The position numbers were made by a program, and so were the translations under genes. This document shows, one piece after another, positions 35,481-45,553 of a stretch of DNA of 64,000 nt; positions within the stretch are counted from its first letter, which is position 1, and each line of letters starts with the position of its first letter. The notes under the pieces are model-generated. The model made no database searches. It saw nothing but the letters and a program-made list of their open reading frames with translations, and had not been told where the DNA came from. Source of the stretch: Bacteroidota bacterium (GTDB taxonomy: Bacteria > Bacteroidota > Bacteroidia > Chitinophagales > UBA10324); contig JAFDYS010000001.1 of the NCBI GenBank assembly GCA_018267315.1, positions 32,580-96,579 of the forward strand, in the 5' to 3' direction.

Positions 35481-38039
35481 ATGAGAATCTTCTCCGCCCT
35501 ATTGGTAATGCTTGGCATGGCCAGTGTTGCTCAATCCCAGGTTCCTGATTTCATCCGCGAAATCAAACGAACTGCTCACAATGAACAAAAGGAAAATGAA
35601 TGGAAGCTGAAAGCTCCATCACCCGAGTCGCTTGAAGCTACCGGAAACTACAACATCGTTTACCACCGCTGCCAATGGAACATTGATCCCAATGTTTACT
35701 ACATATCCGGGGCCATAACTTCCTACTTCAAGCCCGCAGCTTCAGGATTCTCCACGCTGAATTTTGATTTCACAATCACGCTCACGGTGGACTCCGTCAA
35801 ATATCACGGCGCTGCCATTACGTGGAGCCAACTCAACGGCGATCTGCTGGCCATCAACTTACCGGTGGCGCTTGATGCCGGCACGCTTGATTCCGTTACC
35901 ATCTGGTATCAGGGCGCCCCGCCGGCCACAGGATTCGGATCATTCATGCAATGGTCACACTACGAGACGCCGATTATATGGACACTCTCTGAACCGTATG
36001 GTGCCAAAGACTGGTGGCCCTGCAAACAGTCATTGACTGATAAAGTGGATTCGCTTGACATCATCGTCACCTGCCCGCAACCCTACCGTACGGGAAGCAA
36101 CGGTGTATTGGTGAGTGAAACGAATGAGGGCAATAACACCACAGCACACTGGAGAAGCCGTTACCCTACTGCCACTTACCTCATTGCTGTTTCTGTAACG
36201 ATGTACAACGACTATAGTGATTACGCCTTACTTTCAAACGGCGATTCGCTGCGCATTCTCAATTATGTCTATCCTGAAGATGTGGCTGCCGCGCAAAGCC
36301 AAACAGCAGCCATGGTGCCGGTCATGGAGTTCTATGACTCTTTGCTGGTTACTTATCCATTTGCAAATGAAAAATACGGCCAATGCGAATTTGACTGGGG
36401 CGGCGGCATGGAACACCAAACCATGACCTTCTGCACGGGATTCGATGAACCGCTGCTTGCGCATGAACTGGCTCACTCCTGGTTTGGAAACAAAGTGACC
36501 TGCGGAAGCTGGGAAGATATTTGGCTCAATGAAGGTTTTGCAACATACCTGGAGGGGCTCACTCAGCAAACGCTGTATCCACAGAATTGGCAACAGTGGA
36601 AGCAGGATTACCTCAATTACATTGTCAGTGATCCTGCGGGTTCCGTTAAAGTTTCGGATACCACGGATGTGAACCGCATTTTCGATTCACGATTAACTTA
36701 TGCCAAGGGCGCTTACCTGCTGCACATGCTTCGCTGGAAACTCGGTGATGCCACCTTCTTCACGGCATTGAAGAATTACCTGAATGACTCGCAACTCGCT
36801 TATGGTTTCGCAAAAACACCCGATCTGAAACAGCGGCTGGAATCAGCGAGCGGACAAGATCTCACGGCTTTCTTCAACCAGTGGTATTACAATGAGGGTT
36901 ATCCCACATACAACATCCGGTGGTACACACTGGGAAAAACATTTAATGCAAGAATCAAGCAAACGCAATCCCATCCCTCGGTTTCCTATTTTCAAATGCC
37001 GGTGCCGATTCAACTCAAGGATGCAACACACGACACGACTGTTGTATTCAATAATACGGCTAACGGACAATGGTTCTCTGTTAATCTGAGTTTCATTCCC
37101 ACTCAGGTAATTCTTGATCCGCAACTCTGGATGATTCACGCCGGTGATGTAATCACCAAAGCGGATACCCTGTTGCTGGTCACCAATGCCATTTCGGGAA
37201 GTCCGTTCTGCCCGAAAGCAGCAGTCAGTGTGCCGTTCTCTTCCTCAGCATCATATAATGCGGGCAACGTTTACACAGCGCAGATTTCAAACGCCTCGGG
37301 AAGTTTTACGAGCCCGACCACCATCGGTACGCTGAGCAGTACGGCCAACTGGGGCACCATTTCCGCCAATCTGCCTATCAGTGTGGGAGCAGGAACTGGC
37401 TACCGCATTAGAGTGATAAGCAGTAATCCCGCAGTAACCGGAAGCAATAACGGGACGAATCTCACAGTGAATGGCTGCGCCGTTCCCACCAATCTCAATG
37501 CGTCGGGCATAACTAAGAATTCTGCACTGATAAGTTGGAGCGCTGTCAACTGTGCTTATAACTATAAAGTTCAATACAGGAAATACGGGACATCAAGCTG
37601 GACTACCAAAACCGCTTCAACCGTATCTTATACACTTACCGGTCTGTCTGCAAAAACCAAATATGAATACCGGGCGCAAACGGTTTGTACCGCAGACGGT
37701 ACCTCCTCTTCAGCATACTCTGCAACAAAAACATTTACCACGCTTGCCATAAGAGATGAATCATTGAATGCCGAAGCGGAACCGCTTGCTGATGTAAACG
37801 TCTTTCCTAATCCGGCGCGGGATCACTTTACAGCGGAGGTGACTTGTGATAAGGAAGTTTCAGCCACTATTTCCATTTGCAACATGGTGGGCGAACTCAT
37901 GATTAGCAATACGCTGGTGCTTAATGAAGGAACCAACACATTCAACTTCGAAACCACCGATTTTGCTCCTGGAATATACCTGATCAAAATTTGGGCAGGC
38001 AACAAAAACATCGTGAAGAAGATCACGATTGTGCAATAA
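35481..38039 (+). CDS. Secreted M1-family metallopeptidase with T9SS tail
   Basis: Exported zinc aminopeptidase, 852 aa. Signal peptide MRIFSALLVMLGMASVAQSQ. The N-terminal beta-domain of M1 enzymes covers about 40-240; the zinc motif HELAH is at about 327-331 and the third ligand Glu is in WLNEGFATY about 18 residues on. GGGMEHQTM replaces the usual GAMEN exopeptidase motif. After the catalytic part come an Ig-like module (about 575-660, similar to that in the propeller proteins), a fibronectin type III domain and a T9SS type A sorting domain (VFPNPARDHF to KKITIVQ). It probably digests peptides outside the cell or on its surface. Confidence 0.93.
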   Translation: MRIFSALLVMLGMASVAQSQVPDFIREIKRTAHNEQKENEWKLKAPSPESLEATGNYNIVYHRCQWNIDPNVYYISGAITSYFKPAASGFSTLNFDFTITLTVDSVKYHGAAITWSQLNGDLLAINLPVALDAGTLDSVTIWYQGAPPATGFGSFMQWSHYETPIIWTLSEPYGAKDWWPCKQSLTDKVDSLDIIVTCPQPYRTGSNGVLVSETNEGNNTTAHWRSRYPTATYLIAVSVTMYNDYSDYALLSNGDSLRILNYVYPEDVAAAQSQTAAMVPVMEFYDSLLVTYPFANEKYGQCEFDWGGGMEHQTMTFCTGFDEPLLAHELAHSWFGNKVTCGSWEDIWLNEGFATYLEGLTQQTLYPQNWQQWKQDYLNYIVSDPAGSVKVSDTTDVNRIFDSRLTYAKGAYLLHMLRWKLGDATFFTALKNYLNDSQLAYGFAKTPDLKQRLESASGQDLTAFFNQWYYNEGYPTYNIRWYTLGKTFNARIKQTQSHPSVSYFQMPVPIQLKDATHDTTVVFNNTANGQWFSVNLSFIPTQVILDPQLWMIHAGDVITKADTLLLVTNAISGSPFCPKAAVSVPFSSSASYNAGNVYTAQISNASGSFTSPTTIGTLSSTANWGTISANLPISVGAGTGYRIRVISSNPAVTGSNNGTNLTVNGCAVPTNLNASGITKNSALISWSAVNCAYNYKVQYRKYGTSSWTTKTASTVSYTLTGLSAKTKYEYRAQTVCTADGTSSSAYSATKTFTTLAIRDESLNAEAEPLADVNVFPNPARDHFTAEVTCDKEVSATISICNMVGELMISNTLVLNEGTNTFNFETTDFAPGIYLIKIWAGNKNIVKKITIVQ

Positions 38040-38146
38040 GCACTTTCCGCTATCCATTAGTACCGACATAACGCTGTTTTAACAGATGGATCACAATGTC
38101 AGCGAAGTCGATCCGTTAGAAGACTTTATTTACTGCTTTTGCACTG

Positions 38147-38902
38147 ATGCCTATGCATTCACTCAGGCGTACCCTTATCTGGTCTTCCATCTTCAGCGTG
38201 GCGATGGGTTATCTCGAAGCTGCCGTCGTGATCTATTTACGCCGGCTGTACTATCCGGACGGCTTTGCATTCCCCCTTGTTCCGATCACGCCCGACATCG
38301 GCATGATTGAATTTCTGCGCGAAGCGGCCACCATCATCATGCTTTTAGGAATCGCTGTCATTGCAGGAAGAAACACGGCTCAGCGGTTTGCCCTGTTCAT
38401 CTTTTGCTTCGCTGTGTGGGACATCTTCTACTATGTCTTTCTGAAAGTATTTGACGGATGGCCCGCTTCACTCTTGACCTGGGACATCCTTTTCATCATC
38501 CCGGTTCCGTGGGTTGGCCCTGTATTAGCGCCATGCCTTGTTTCACTTACCATGATCGTGCTTACGCTCGTAATCATCTTTGCCGCTGAAAAAGATCAGC
38601 ACGTGAGAATCGGGTGGCTGAGCTGGGTGCTCATCATCATTGGAGCTCTCGATATTATTTTGTCATTCACTATCGATTACTACAGCTATGTGACGGCCAA
38701 CGGGCACTCTGCCTGGAAACCAACCGATGACCTCGGACTCTTCTACGACATCGCGCATTATGTGCCGCAATCCTTCGACTGGAGGATTTTCCTCCTGGGT
38801 GAATTTCTGATCCTCGGAGCTATTGTCAACATCTTCATTCAAATCCGGAAGGATCATCCATCAAAAGCCGGCAACCGGGTGACTGCAATATCCCTAGGGT
38901 GA
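38147..38902 (+). CDS. Conserved integral membrane protein, unknown function
   Basis: A 251-residue protein with about six to seven hydrophobic segments (for example WSSIFSVAMGYLEAAVVIY, AATIIMLLGIAVIAG, FALFIFCFAVWDIFYYVF, WVLIIIGALDIILSF, FLLGEFLILGAIVNIF). No catalytic motif was recognised. A Trp/Asp/Pro-rich loop (KVFDGWPASLLTWD) and SAWKPTDDLGLFYDIAHY lie between helices. Start is the ATG at 38147 reading MPMHSLRR; MHSLRR two codons later is an alternative. Follows the M1 peptidase by 107 bases on the same strand. Confidence 0.7.
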   Translation: MPMHSLRRTLIWSSIFSVAMGYLEAAVVIYLRRLYYPDGFAFPLVPITPDIGMIEFLREAATIIMLLGIAVIAGRNTAQRFALFIFCFAVWDIFYYVFLKVFDGWPASLLTWDILFIIPVPWVGPVLAPCLVSLTMIVLTLVIIFAAEKDQHVRIGWLSWVLIIIGALDIILSFTIDYYSYVTANGHSAWKPTDDLGLFYDIAHYVPQSFDWRIFLLGEFLILGAIVNIFIQIRKDHPSKAGNRVTAISLG

Positions 38903-38922
38903 AGGGCCATCATTCGATATCC

Positions 38923-38930
38923 TAATTTTG
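38923..38930 (+). promoter_or_regulatory. -7 promoter box TAATTTTG for the AsmA-like gene
   Basis: Exact TAnnTTTG, ending six bases before the ATG at 38937. It excludes the TTG at 38928 as a start because that codon overlaps the box. Confidence 0.45.
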
Positions 38931-38936
38931 CATATC

Positions 38937-41699
38937 ATGATGAAGAAAATTCTAATTGCCACAGGCATCTTGTTGATGCTTCTTATCGTGGCAGCCGTTT
39001 TTGTTCCGCTTATTTATAAAGATAAGATTGCAGCCAAGGCCAAAGAGGGAATCAATAAATCCGTAAATGCAACGGTGAACTTCAGCAGTGCTGATCTCAC
39101 CATTATCAAAAGCTTCCCAAACATTACCTTTTGCATGAATGATTTTGTGATCACCGGCATCAGGGAATTTGAAGGAGACACACTTACCTACATCAAGGCG
39201 CTCGATGTAAAACTGAATCTGTGGGATGTGATCGGTGGCTCGCAGATGAAGATCAAATCCGTATCGCTGCAAAATCCATTCATCAACATTCTTGTTTTGA
39301 AAGATGGAAAAGCCAATTACGATATCATGAAGGAAGACACCTCAGCGGCAACCCCTTCGTCTTCCAATTTCAAAATGCAATTGCAGTCCTACTCGGCTTC
39401 CGATGTGAGGATTATTTACGATGATCAGTCACTCGGCTTCAAAATGACGATTGAAAACGCCGCTCACGACGGGCAGGGAGATTTTACGCAAGACTTCTTC
39501 ACGCTTTCCACTGCTACCGCTGCGTCCGGGGTGAACATCTGGTATGGCGGAGTGAAATACATCAGCCAGGCAAAAGCGGTGCTTACCGCCGATCTGGACA
39601 TTGACATGAAGAATTACAAATACACTTTTAAAGAGAATCAACTGCTGCTCAATGAACTTCCCATCAGCGTTGATGGCTGGGTAGCCATGCCGAAAGAAGA
39701 CATTGACATGGACTTGAAATGGGCCGTGAAGCAAAGCGATTTCAAATACCTCGTTTCACTCATTCCCGGCGCTTACACCAAAGATTTCAAAGACCTGAAA
39801 TCATCGGGGAAGATTGCCATGAACGGTTATGTGAAAGGAACCTACGGTGAAAACAAGATGCCGGCATTCGGAGTAACTGTGAAGATTGACAACGGCATGT
39901 TCAAATATCCATCACTTCCTTCGGCGGTGAATAATGTGAATGTGGATCTGAATGTAACCAACCCCGATGGCGTAACCGATCACACGGTCATTGATCTGAA
40001 CAAACTGCATGTCGAGCTCGGCAGTGAACCGTTTGATGCACGCCTTCACGTCACCACACCTGTCAGCGATGCCAACATTGACGGTGCGTTGAAAGGAACG
40101 GTAAACCTCGCCAACATCAAAAACTTTATTCCTCAGGAACAGGGAACGGAATTCAACGGCATCGTGAAAGCGGACGTGACCATGAAAGGGCGTTACTCTT
40201 CCATCGAGAAAAAACAATACGAGAATTTCGATGCGGCAGGAACGCTCCGTCTTTCAGGGATGAATTACAAGAGCGCCGATTATCCGCTTACCACCATCAA
40301 CAACCTGCTGCTCACCTTCAATCCGAAAAATGTGACGCTGAATCAGCTTGCCGCGAAAGTGGGCCGCAGCGATTTCAATGCTTCAGGCAGCATTGACGAC
40401 CTGCTGGGTTATTATCTGAAAGATGAATTACTGAGGGGGAATTTCATTCTCACGTCCTCTGTTCTTGATGTGAATGAACTCATGTCAGGAAAGTCCACGG
40501 GAGCCACCCCGCCTGATACATCATCTCTCACTGTGTTGGAAGTTCCGTCAAACATTGATTTCACCATGAGTTCCGTCATCGGAAAAATCTATTACGACAA
40601 TTTGCAACTGGAAAATCTGAAAGGTGTGATTCAAATTAAGGAACAGGTGATTGACCTGAGCGGACTTTTCTTCAACATGCTCAACGGCAACGTTGCGATG
40701 AGTGGCAGCTACTCAGCGAAGGACACAAGGAAGCCGTCTTTCAACTTCGATATGGCGCTGAACAATTTCGACATTCAGCAATCATTCAAAACCTTCAGCA
40801 CAGCGAAAGCTTTGGCTCCCATTGCGGAGCGCTGCTCGGGCTCCTACTCTACTTTCATGGTAATTTCCGGACAACTTGATCAGCACATGCAGCCGGTGAT
40901 GAATTCACTCACGGGCAATGGCAAGCTTACCTCAAAGCGTGTTCAGGTAAACAACTTCGAGCCGCTCAATCAACTTGCCTCGGCGCTCAAGATGGATGAA
41001 TACAAAAAACTCGATGTGCAGGATCTGAATCTCTCTTATGAATTTGAAAACGGCCGCGTGAAGGTGAAACCATTCACCAACTTCTGGCAGGGCGCTTCCG
41101 CCACGGTAAGCGGCTCGAGCGGTTTCGATCAGACCATTGACTACACGATCAATCTCGCCATACCAAAATCAAAAATCCCTTCTGCAGCACAAAGCGCTTT
41201 CAATACAGCTTTCGCCAAAGCGAATAGCGCCATAGGTTCCAACATTCAGTTGCCCGATCCGGTGAAAGTGAACGTGCTCTTGGGCGGAACTATTTCAAAC
41301 CCCACGGTCAAAACGGATCTTGCTGCACAGGGTCAGGCGCTGGTGGAAACGGCTAAAGAAGCCGTGGAGCAGCAAGTGGTAGCGACGGTGGAGAAAGGAA
41401 AAGAAGAAGCACGGGCGCAGGCAGACAAGATCATGGCTGATGCACAGAAACAGTCGCAACAAATTCTGGATGCAGCCAAGGTACAGGCCGATGCATTGAA
41501 GAAACAGGGATATGCCGCTGCAGATTCTATGGTGAAGAAGGCAACAAACCCCATAGCGAAGGTGGCGGCACAGGAAGCGGCGAAGAAAGCAAAGCAGGAA
41601 ACCGATAAGCAGGTGCAGAAGATTCTCGACGATGCCAGCAAGAAATCACAGCAAGTTCTGGCTGATGCAAAACAGCAGTCAGATGATCTGCTGAAATGA
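38937..41699 (+). CDS. AsmA-family envelope protein with coiled-coil tail
   Basis: Large inner-membrane-anchored periplasmic protein of the AsmA/YhdP type, a family linked to lipid transfer and outer-membrane homeostasis. An N-terminal transmembrane segment (ILIATGILLMLLIVAAVFVPL) is followed by AsmA repeats (FSSADLTIIKSFPNITF near the start, LNGNVAMSGSYSAKD and DLNLSYEFENGRVKVKPF towards the end). The last about 130 residues are an Ala/Lys/Gln-rich coiled coil (ADKIMADAQKQSQQILDAAK and repeats of that pattern), an addition not found in enterobacterial AsmA. ATG at 38937 or the next codon are equally good; the promoter box supports this position. Confidence 0.85.
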   Translation: MMKKILIATGILLMLLIVAAVFVPLIYKDKIAAKAKEGINKSVNATVNFSSADLTIIKSFPNITFCMNDFVITGIREFEGDTLTYIKALDVKLNLWDVIGGSQMKIKSVSLQNPFINILVLKDGKANYDIMKEDTSAATPSSSNFKMQLQSYSASDVRIIYDDQSLGFKMTIENAAHDGQGDFTQDFFTLSTATAASGVNIWYGGVKYISQAKAVLTADLDIDMKNYKYTFKENQLLLNELPISVDGWVAMPKEDIDMDLKWAVKQSDFKYLVSLIPGAYTKDFKDLKSSGKIAMNGYVKGTYGENKMPAFGVTVKIDNGMFKYPSLPSAVNNVNVDLNVTNPDGVTDHTVIDLNKLHVELGSEPFDARLHVTTPVSDANIDGALKGTVNLANIKNFIPQEQGTEFNGIVKADVTMKGRYSSIEKKQYENFDAAGTLRLSGMNYKSADYPLTTINNLLLTFNPKNVTLNQLAAKVGRSDFNASGSIDDLLGYYLKDELLRGNFILTSSVLDVNELMSGKSTGATPPDTSSLTVLEVPSNIDFTMSSVIGKIYYDNLQLENLKGVIQIKEQVIDLSGLFFNMLNGNVAMSGSYSAKDTRKPSFNFDMALNNFDIQQSFKTFSTAKALAPIAERCSGSYSTFMVISGQLDQHMQPVMNSLTGNGKLTSKRVQVNNFEPLNQLASALKMDEYKKLDVQDLNLSYEFENGRVKVKPFTNFWQGASATVSGSSGFDQTIDYTINLAIPKSKIPSAAQSAFNTAFAKANSAIGSNIQLPDPVKVNVLLGGTISNPTVKTDLAAQGQALVETAKEAVEQQVVATVEKGKEEARAQADKIMADAQKQSQQILDAAKVQADALKKQGYAAADSMVKKATNPIAKVAAQEAAKKAKQETDKQVQKILDDASKKSQQVLADAKQQSDDLLK

Positions 41700-41712
41700 G
41701 CTCCTCCGCTTA

Positions 41713-41748
41713 ACGTCATTGCGAGGAGTGAACCGACGAAGCAACCCC
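41713..41748. repeat. Half-copy of the CGTCATTGCGAG palindromic repeat
   Basis: CGTCATTGCGAGGAGTGAAC and then GACGAAGCAACCCC match the left arm of the element at 22417. No right arm is present here. It lies between the AsmA and patatin genes. Confidence 0.55.
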
Positions 41749-41846
41749 CTGCTCATCTCTTCACTACACTTCAGCCACATTGATTGTTCAACCCGGCCCG
41801 GCCATAACGCGGGATTTCCTCATCTTTGAATATCAAAACATCACCT

Positions 41847-42866
41847 ATGGCAGCAAAAGTTTTATCCATTGACGGTGGTGGAATCAAAGGAGTGATTCCC
41901 GCCAAAATACTCACCTACATTGAAACAGAAATTCGGAAGACGAATTCCTCCTACCATCTCGAGCAGTCATTTGATCTGATCGCCGGCACCAGCACGGGCG
42001 GCATCATTGCACTCGGACTGCTTTCACCCGATAAAGATGGCAATGCCAAATTCCTCGCGGGAGATTTGCTGGATCTTTACCTGAACAAGGGCGGTCAAAT
42101 ATTTGAAACGGATTTCTTCCGCAAGCTCGATACACTCGGCGGACTGACTGATGAACTCTATGGACATGCGAACATCGAAAGACTTTTCAAAGAATATTTT
42201 GATGACATCCGGATGAGCGACCTGCTCAAACCCTGCCTCATCACCTCCTACAACATTTTTGACCGCTGCGCCGTTTTTTTCAACAGCAATGATGTGAAGA
42301 AAGGCGGTGACTACCACAACTACTTTGTCCGCGACCTGGCGCGCAGCACTTCGGCAGCGCCCACCTATTTCGAGCCCGCATACATCAAAGCCATTGACGG
42401 CAAAACACAATATCCGCTGATTGACGGTGGTGTATTTGCCAACAATCCATCCATGTCAGCTGTGGTGGAAATGGGAAAGATGCTGACACGGGAAAATGAA
42501 AAGTGGAGTCTCGATCTCAGCGACATTTTTGTGCTTTCCATCGGCTGTGGCGTGAATACCCAAACCAAAAAGAGTTTTCCGTATGAGAAGGTAAAAAACT
42601 GGGGCAAGCTGAGTTGGGTGGCTCCCATCATTGACATCATGATGTCAGCAAGCTCCGAAACCATAGACTATCAACTGCGGAAAATTTTTGCCGCCACCGG
42701 CAACCCGGATAATTACCTGCGCATTCAGCCGGAACTGCGCCGCGCTTCGGCTGATATGGATGACACGCGACCTGAAAACATGGAGAAGTTACAGGAAGAC
42801 GCCGATGATTTTATCGCCAAGAACACGGAACTGCTACAGCGAGTGATTCAAAAAATTCTGCAGTAA
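41847..42866 (+). CDS. Patatin-like phospholipase
   Basis: Predicted cytoplasmic lipid acyl hydrolase with a Ser-Asp dyad. The glycine-rich oxyanion motif DGGGIKG is at about residues 9-15, the nucleophile elbow GTSTGG at about 50-55, and the Asp in LIDGGVFANNP at about 197. Length (339 aa) is that of stand-alone bacterial patatins. The ATG at 41847 puts DGGGIKG near the N-terminus; a TTG at 41826 overlaps a near-consensus CATCTTTG box (41821-41828) and is unlikely. No cyclic-nucleotide synthase or other defence partner lies beside it, so a lipid-metabolism role is as likely as any. Confidence 0.9.
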   Translation: MAAKVLSIDGGGIKGVIPAKILTYIETEIRKTNSSYHLEQSFDLIAGTSTGGIIALGLLSPDKDGNAKFLAGDLLDLYLNKGGQIFETDFFRKLDTLGGLTDELYGHANIERLFKEYFDDIRMSDLLKPCLITSYNIFDRCAVFFNSNDVKKGGDYHNYFVRDLARSTSAAPTYFEPAYIKAIDGKTQYPLIDGGVFANNPSMSAVVEMGKMLTRENEKWSLDLSDIFVLSIGCGVNTQTKKSFPYEKVKNWGKLSWVAPIIDIMMSASSETIDYQLRKIFAATGNPDNYLRIQPELRRASADMDDTRPENMEKLQEDADDFIAKNTELLQRVIQKILQ

Positions 42867-42963
42867 CACTTTCTGAAAAAAACGGAACATGGTTGACGCG
42901 GGTGATGATGATCAACCGTGATCCTGATCAATCCTGATTTTCTGCGTCTTTAGTCTTGAATAA

Positions 42964-42994
42964 TTGCCGGGAACATTGACATCGCTTATGTTTG
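42964..42994 (+). promoter_or_regulatory. Promoter for adenine deaminase (TTG / TATGTTTG)
   Basis: TTG (42964-42966) is followed after 20 bases by the exact -7 box TATGTTTG (42987-42994), four bases before the ATG at 42999. The mRNA is predicted to be leaderless or nearly so. Confidence 0.5.
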
Positions 42995-42998
42995 GATC

Positions 42999-44639
42999 AT
43001 GATGAGAATTGAAGGAAACATCGTGGACGTTTTTAAAAGATCCATTTACCCGGGTTGCGTAATCGTGGAGAATGGACGGATTACCCGCATCGAGCACGAT
43101 CTGAACATCGAATCAAAACACTACATCCTCCCGGGATTTATTGATGCGCATGTTCACATAGAAAGCAGCATGCTCGTGCCTTCAGAGTTTGCGCGCCTCG
43201 CCGTAATTCACGGAACGGTAGGCACTGTTTCCGATCCGCACGAGATCGCCAATGTGATGGGTATTGCCGGTGTGGATTACATGATTGATGACGGAAAGAA
43301 GGTTCCGTTTCATTTCAACTTTGGCGCACCGTCGTGTGTGCCGGCCACGCATTTTGAAACGGCAGGCGCGGTGATTGATTCATCGCAAATCGAAGCACTC
43401 CTTCAGCGAAGTGAGATCAGGTACCTCTCCGAGATGATGAACTATCCCGGGGTTCTTTTCCATGATGAAGAAGTGATGAAAAAAATTTCTGCAGCGAAAA
43501 AAGCCGGTAAACCGATTGACGGACATTCGCCCGGCCTCACCGGCGATAAAGCGGAACAATACATTCAAGCCGGCACTCAAGAAGTGGTAATCTCCACCGA
43601 TCACGAATGTTACACCTATGAAGAAGGACTCTTTAAGTTGCAACACGGCATGAAGGTGCTGATCCGTGAAGGAAGCGCCGCCAAAAATTTCGAAGCGCTC
43701 ATACCGCTGCTTGATCAGTATCCGGATATGGTGATGTTTTGCAGTGATGACAAACATCCTGATGATCTGGTGAAAGGCCACATCAATCAACTTGTCGCGC
43801 GTGCATTGGCCAAAGGTTGCGATTTCTGGAACGTGATTCGTGCCGCCACGATCAACCCGGTTATGCATTACCATCTCGAATGCGGATTGCTGCGTGAAGG
43901 GGATTCAGCGGATTTCATTGTCGTGAATGATCTGAATTCATTCATCATTGAAAAGACCTTTGTAAAAGGCCAACTCGTGGCCGATAACGGTGAAAGCAAA
44001 ATCGGAAAGCAACCTGTTTCAGTCATAAACAATTTTCATTGCACGGAAAAGAAGGCTGAAGACTTTCGTGTTCCAGCAGAGGGAACACAGGTGCGCGTGA
44101 TCGAAGCCCGCGACGGACAATTGATCACCGGTGAAAAATCCGCTGAGCTCATAAGCAAATCGGGCGAACTGCTTCCTGATCCGGAAAACGACATTCTCAA
44201 ATTCACCGTAGTTAACCGCTATCAGGATGTGAAACCGTCCGTGGGTTTCATCTCCAGCTTCGGTTTGAAAGAAGGCGCCATCGCTTCCTGCGTCGGTCAC
44301 GATTCGCACAACATTCTCGCCGTGGGCGTGAATGATGAGATGATCTGCCGTGCTGTAAACCTGGTGATTGAATCCAGGGGCGGCCTGGCTGCCGTTACGC
44401 CCGCACAAGCGAGCTCCTTACCCTTGCCCGTGGCTGGCATTATGAGTGATGCTGACGCTTACCGTGTGGCCGAAGAATATGAACGCATTGATGCCATGGT
44501 AAAAGAAATGGGATCCACACTTCGCGCCCCGTTCATGACGCTGAGCTTCATGGCGCTGCTGGTCATTCCGCAACTCAAGCTAAGCGACCGCGGTCTCTTT
44601 GACGGAGCAAAGTTTGAATTTGTATCACTGTTTGTTTAA
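42999..44639 (+). CDS. ade: Adenine deaminase
   Basis: Amidohydrolase that converts adenine to hypoxanthine and ammonia in purine salvage. The metal-binding motif [11 protein letters not shown] is at about residues 47-57. Further ligand regions are EIANVMG, the His in [10 protein letters not shown] and [10 protein letters not shown]. Length (546 aa) and the C-terminal domain ([24 protein letters not shown]) match the bacterial Ade family. The start is the first of two consecutive ATGs (MMRIEGN), right after a promoter box. The stop codon touches the convergent choice-of-anchor V gene with no spacer. Confidence 0.95.
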   Translation: MMRIEGNIVDVFKRSIYPGCVIVENGRITRIEHDLNIESKHYILPGFIDAHVHIESSMLVPSEFARLAVIHGTVGTVSDPHEIANVMGIAGVDYMIDDGKKVPFHFNFGAPSCVPATHFETAGAVIDSSQIEALLQRSEIRYLSEMMNYPGVLFHDEEVMKKISAAKKAGKPIDGHSPGLTGDKAEQYIQAGTQEVVISTDHECYTYEEGLFKLQHGMKVLIREGSAAKNFEALIPLLDQYPDMVMFCSDDKHPDDLVKGHINQLVARALAKGCDFWNVIRAATINPVMHYHLECGLLREGDSADFIVVNDLNSFIIEKTFVKGQLVADNGESKIGKQPVSVINNFHCTEKKAEDFRVPAEGTQVRVIEARDGQLITGEKSAELISKSGELLPDPENDILKFTVVNRYQDVKPSVGFISSFGLKEGAIASCVGHDSHNILAVGVNDEMICRAVNLVIESRGGLAAVTPAQASSLPLPVAGIMSDADAYRVAEEYERIDAMVKEMGSTLRAPFMTLSFMALLVIPQLKLSDRGLFDGAKFEFVSLFV

Positions 44640-45500
44640 TCAGAATACCAGCACCTTCCTGGTAAGGATTTGATCACCCGACATGAAGCGAAGCAGGTAA
44701 CTGCCCGCCGCCACGTTTTGACTCACCGGGAATGAACTATGATGCGCGCCGGCCGACTGCTGTGCATGAAAAAGTTCATTCAAACCCTTTCCGGTTACAT
44801 CCAGCAAATCAATCTTCACCACTCCCGTTTTCTGAAGGTAGTAATCAAGTTGCAGAGTGCTTGCGACAGGATTGGGGTACACATCCAGCGATGAAATGAT
44901 GATAGGATCATTCACGCCGTCCACATTTTCGGGAATCGTGAGAGTGGAGGTGTGAATCTCGTCGCCATTCTTGGTACTGTCGCGGTTGGTGAAGTTGAAG
45001 CAACCGTAAACAGTTACATCGCCGGTACCTTCGGTTGGTGCCGTCCAGTTAAATGACCAGCTCGCCGTATGCGAAGGCGCATCGGTGCCGGCCAATGTGT
45101 GGGTCACATATTTATTTCCAATGGAAGGGAACGTAAACTTTGTGCGCGCGGCATCCGTGATGGAAACAGTGCCGGCCAGTGCCCCCGTAGAAGTTTGCGG
45201 TGACATTTCAAATCCGAATCGTGTTTTGTTCGGATCAGTTAACGTGGCCGTGATGGTGTACACCGAGCCCGGCACATAACCTGAAGCCGGCACGTTGGAT
45301 GTAATAATATCAGTAAGCGCGGTAGCTCCGCCCGAGTGACAGTCCGTTTGCGAGCAGGTTTGTCCGGATACATCAAAAGGCGATCCTGTCACCTTCGGAA
45401 TCGTTCCATCAATGTTGCTGTACACGCGTTGTTCAGTAATCTGCCCGATGATAACATAACAAACTACAGACAGGGCGATCAATTGCAGAGCTCTTTTCAT
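44640..45500 (-). CDS. Choice-of-anchor V domain protein with T9SS tail
   Basis: Exported protein of unknown function, 286 aa. Signal segment LQLIALSVVCYVIIGQ. The choice-of-anchor V domain follows, beginning with a cysteine/His site TCSQTDCHSGGA (about 43-54), then Reeler-like strands (VYTITATLTDP, TRFGFEMSPQ, SWSFNWTAP). The site here is C-x4-C-H; a covalent heme motif would be CxxCH, so heme binding is doubtful. A T9SS type A sorting domain (VYPNPVAST to RKVLVF) ends it. The ATG at 45500 is chosen over 45557 because it begins the signal peptide and a TACATTTG box lies just upstream. Confidence 0.82.
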   Translation of the reverse strand: MKRALQLIALSVVCYVIIGQITEQRVYSNIDGTIPKVTGSPFDVSGQTCSQTDCHSGGATALTDIITSNVPASGYVPGSVYTITATLTDPNKTRFGFEMSPQTSTGALAGTVSITDAARTKFTFPSIGNKYVTHTLAGTDAPSHTASWSFNWTAPTEGTGDVTVYGCFNFTNRDSTKNGDEIHTSTLTIPENVDGVNDPIIISSLDVYPNPVASTLQLDYYLQKTGVVKIDLLDVTGKGLNELFHAQQSAGAHHSSFPVSQNVAAGSYLLRFMSGDQILTRKVLVF

Positions 45501-45516
45501 TCGTATAAAATTTCGG

Positions 45517-45524
45517 CAAATGTA
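45517..45524 (-). promoter_or_regulatory. -7 promoter box TACATTTG
   Basis: Exact TAnnTTTG on the minus strand, 16 bases before the ATG at 45500. Supports that start. Confidence 0.45.
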
Positions 45525-45553
45525 ATGGCAAAATGGCTGTAAGATGAAATGGG

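Noticed and set aside
41847..42866. Patatin as the effector of a CBASS-type defence system
   Set aside because: No cyclic-nucleotide synthase, Cap2/Cap3 or other defence gene lies beside it; neighbours are AsmA and adenine deaminase.
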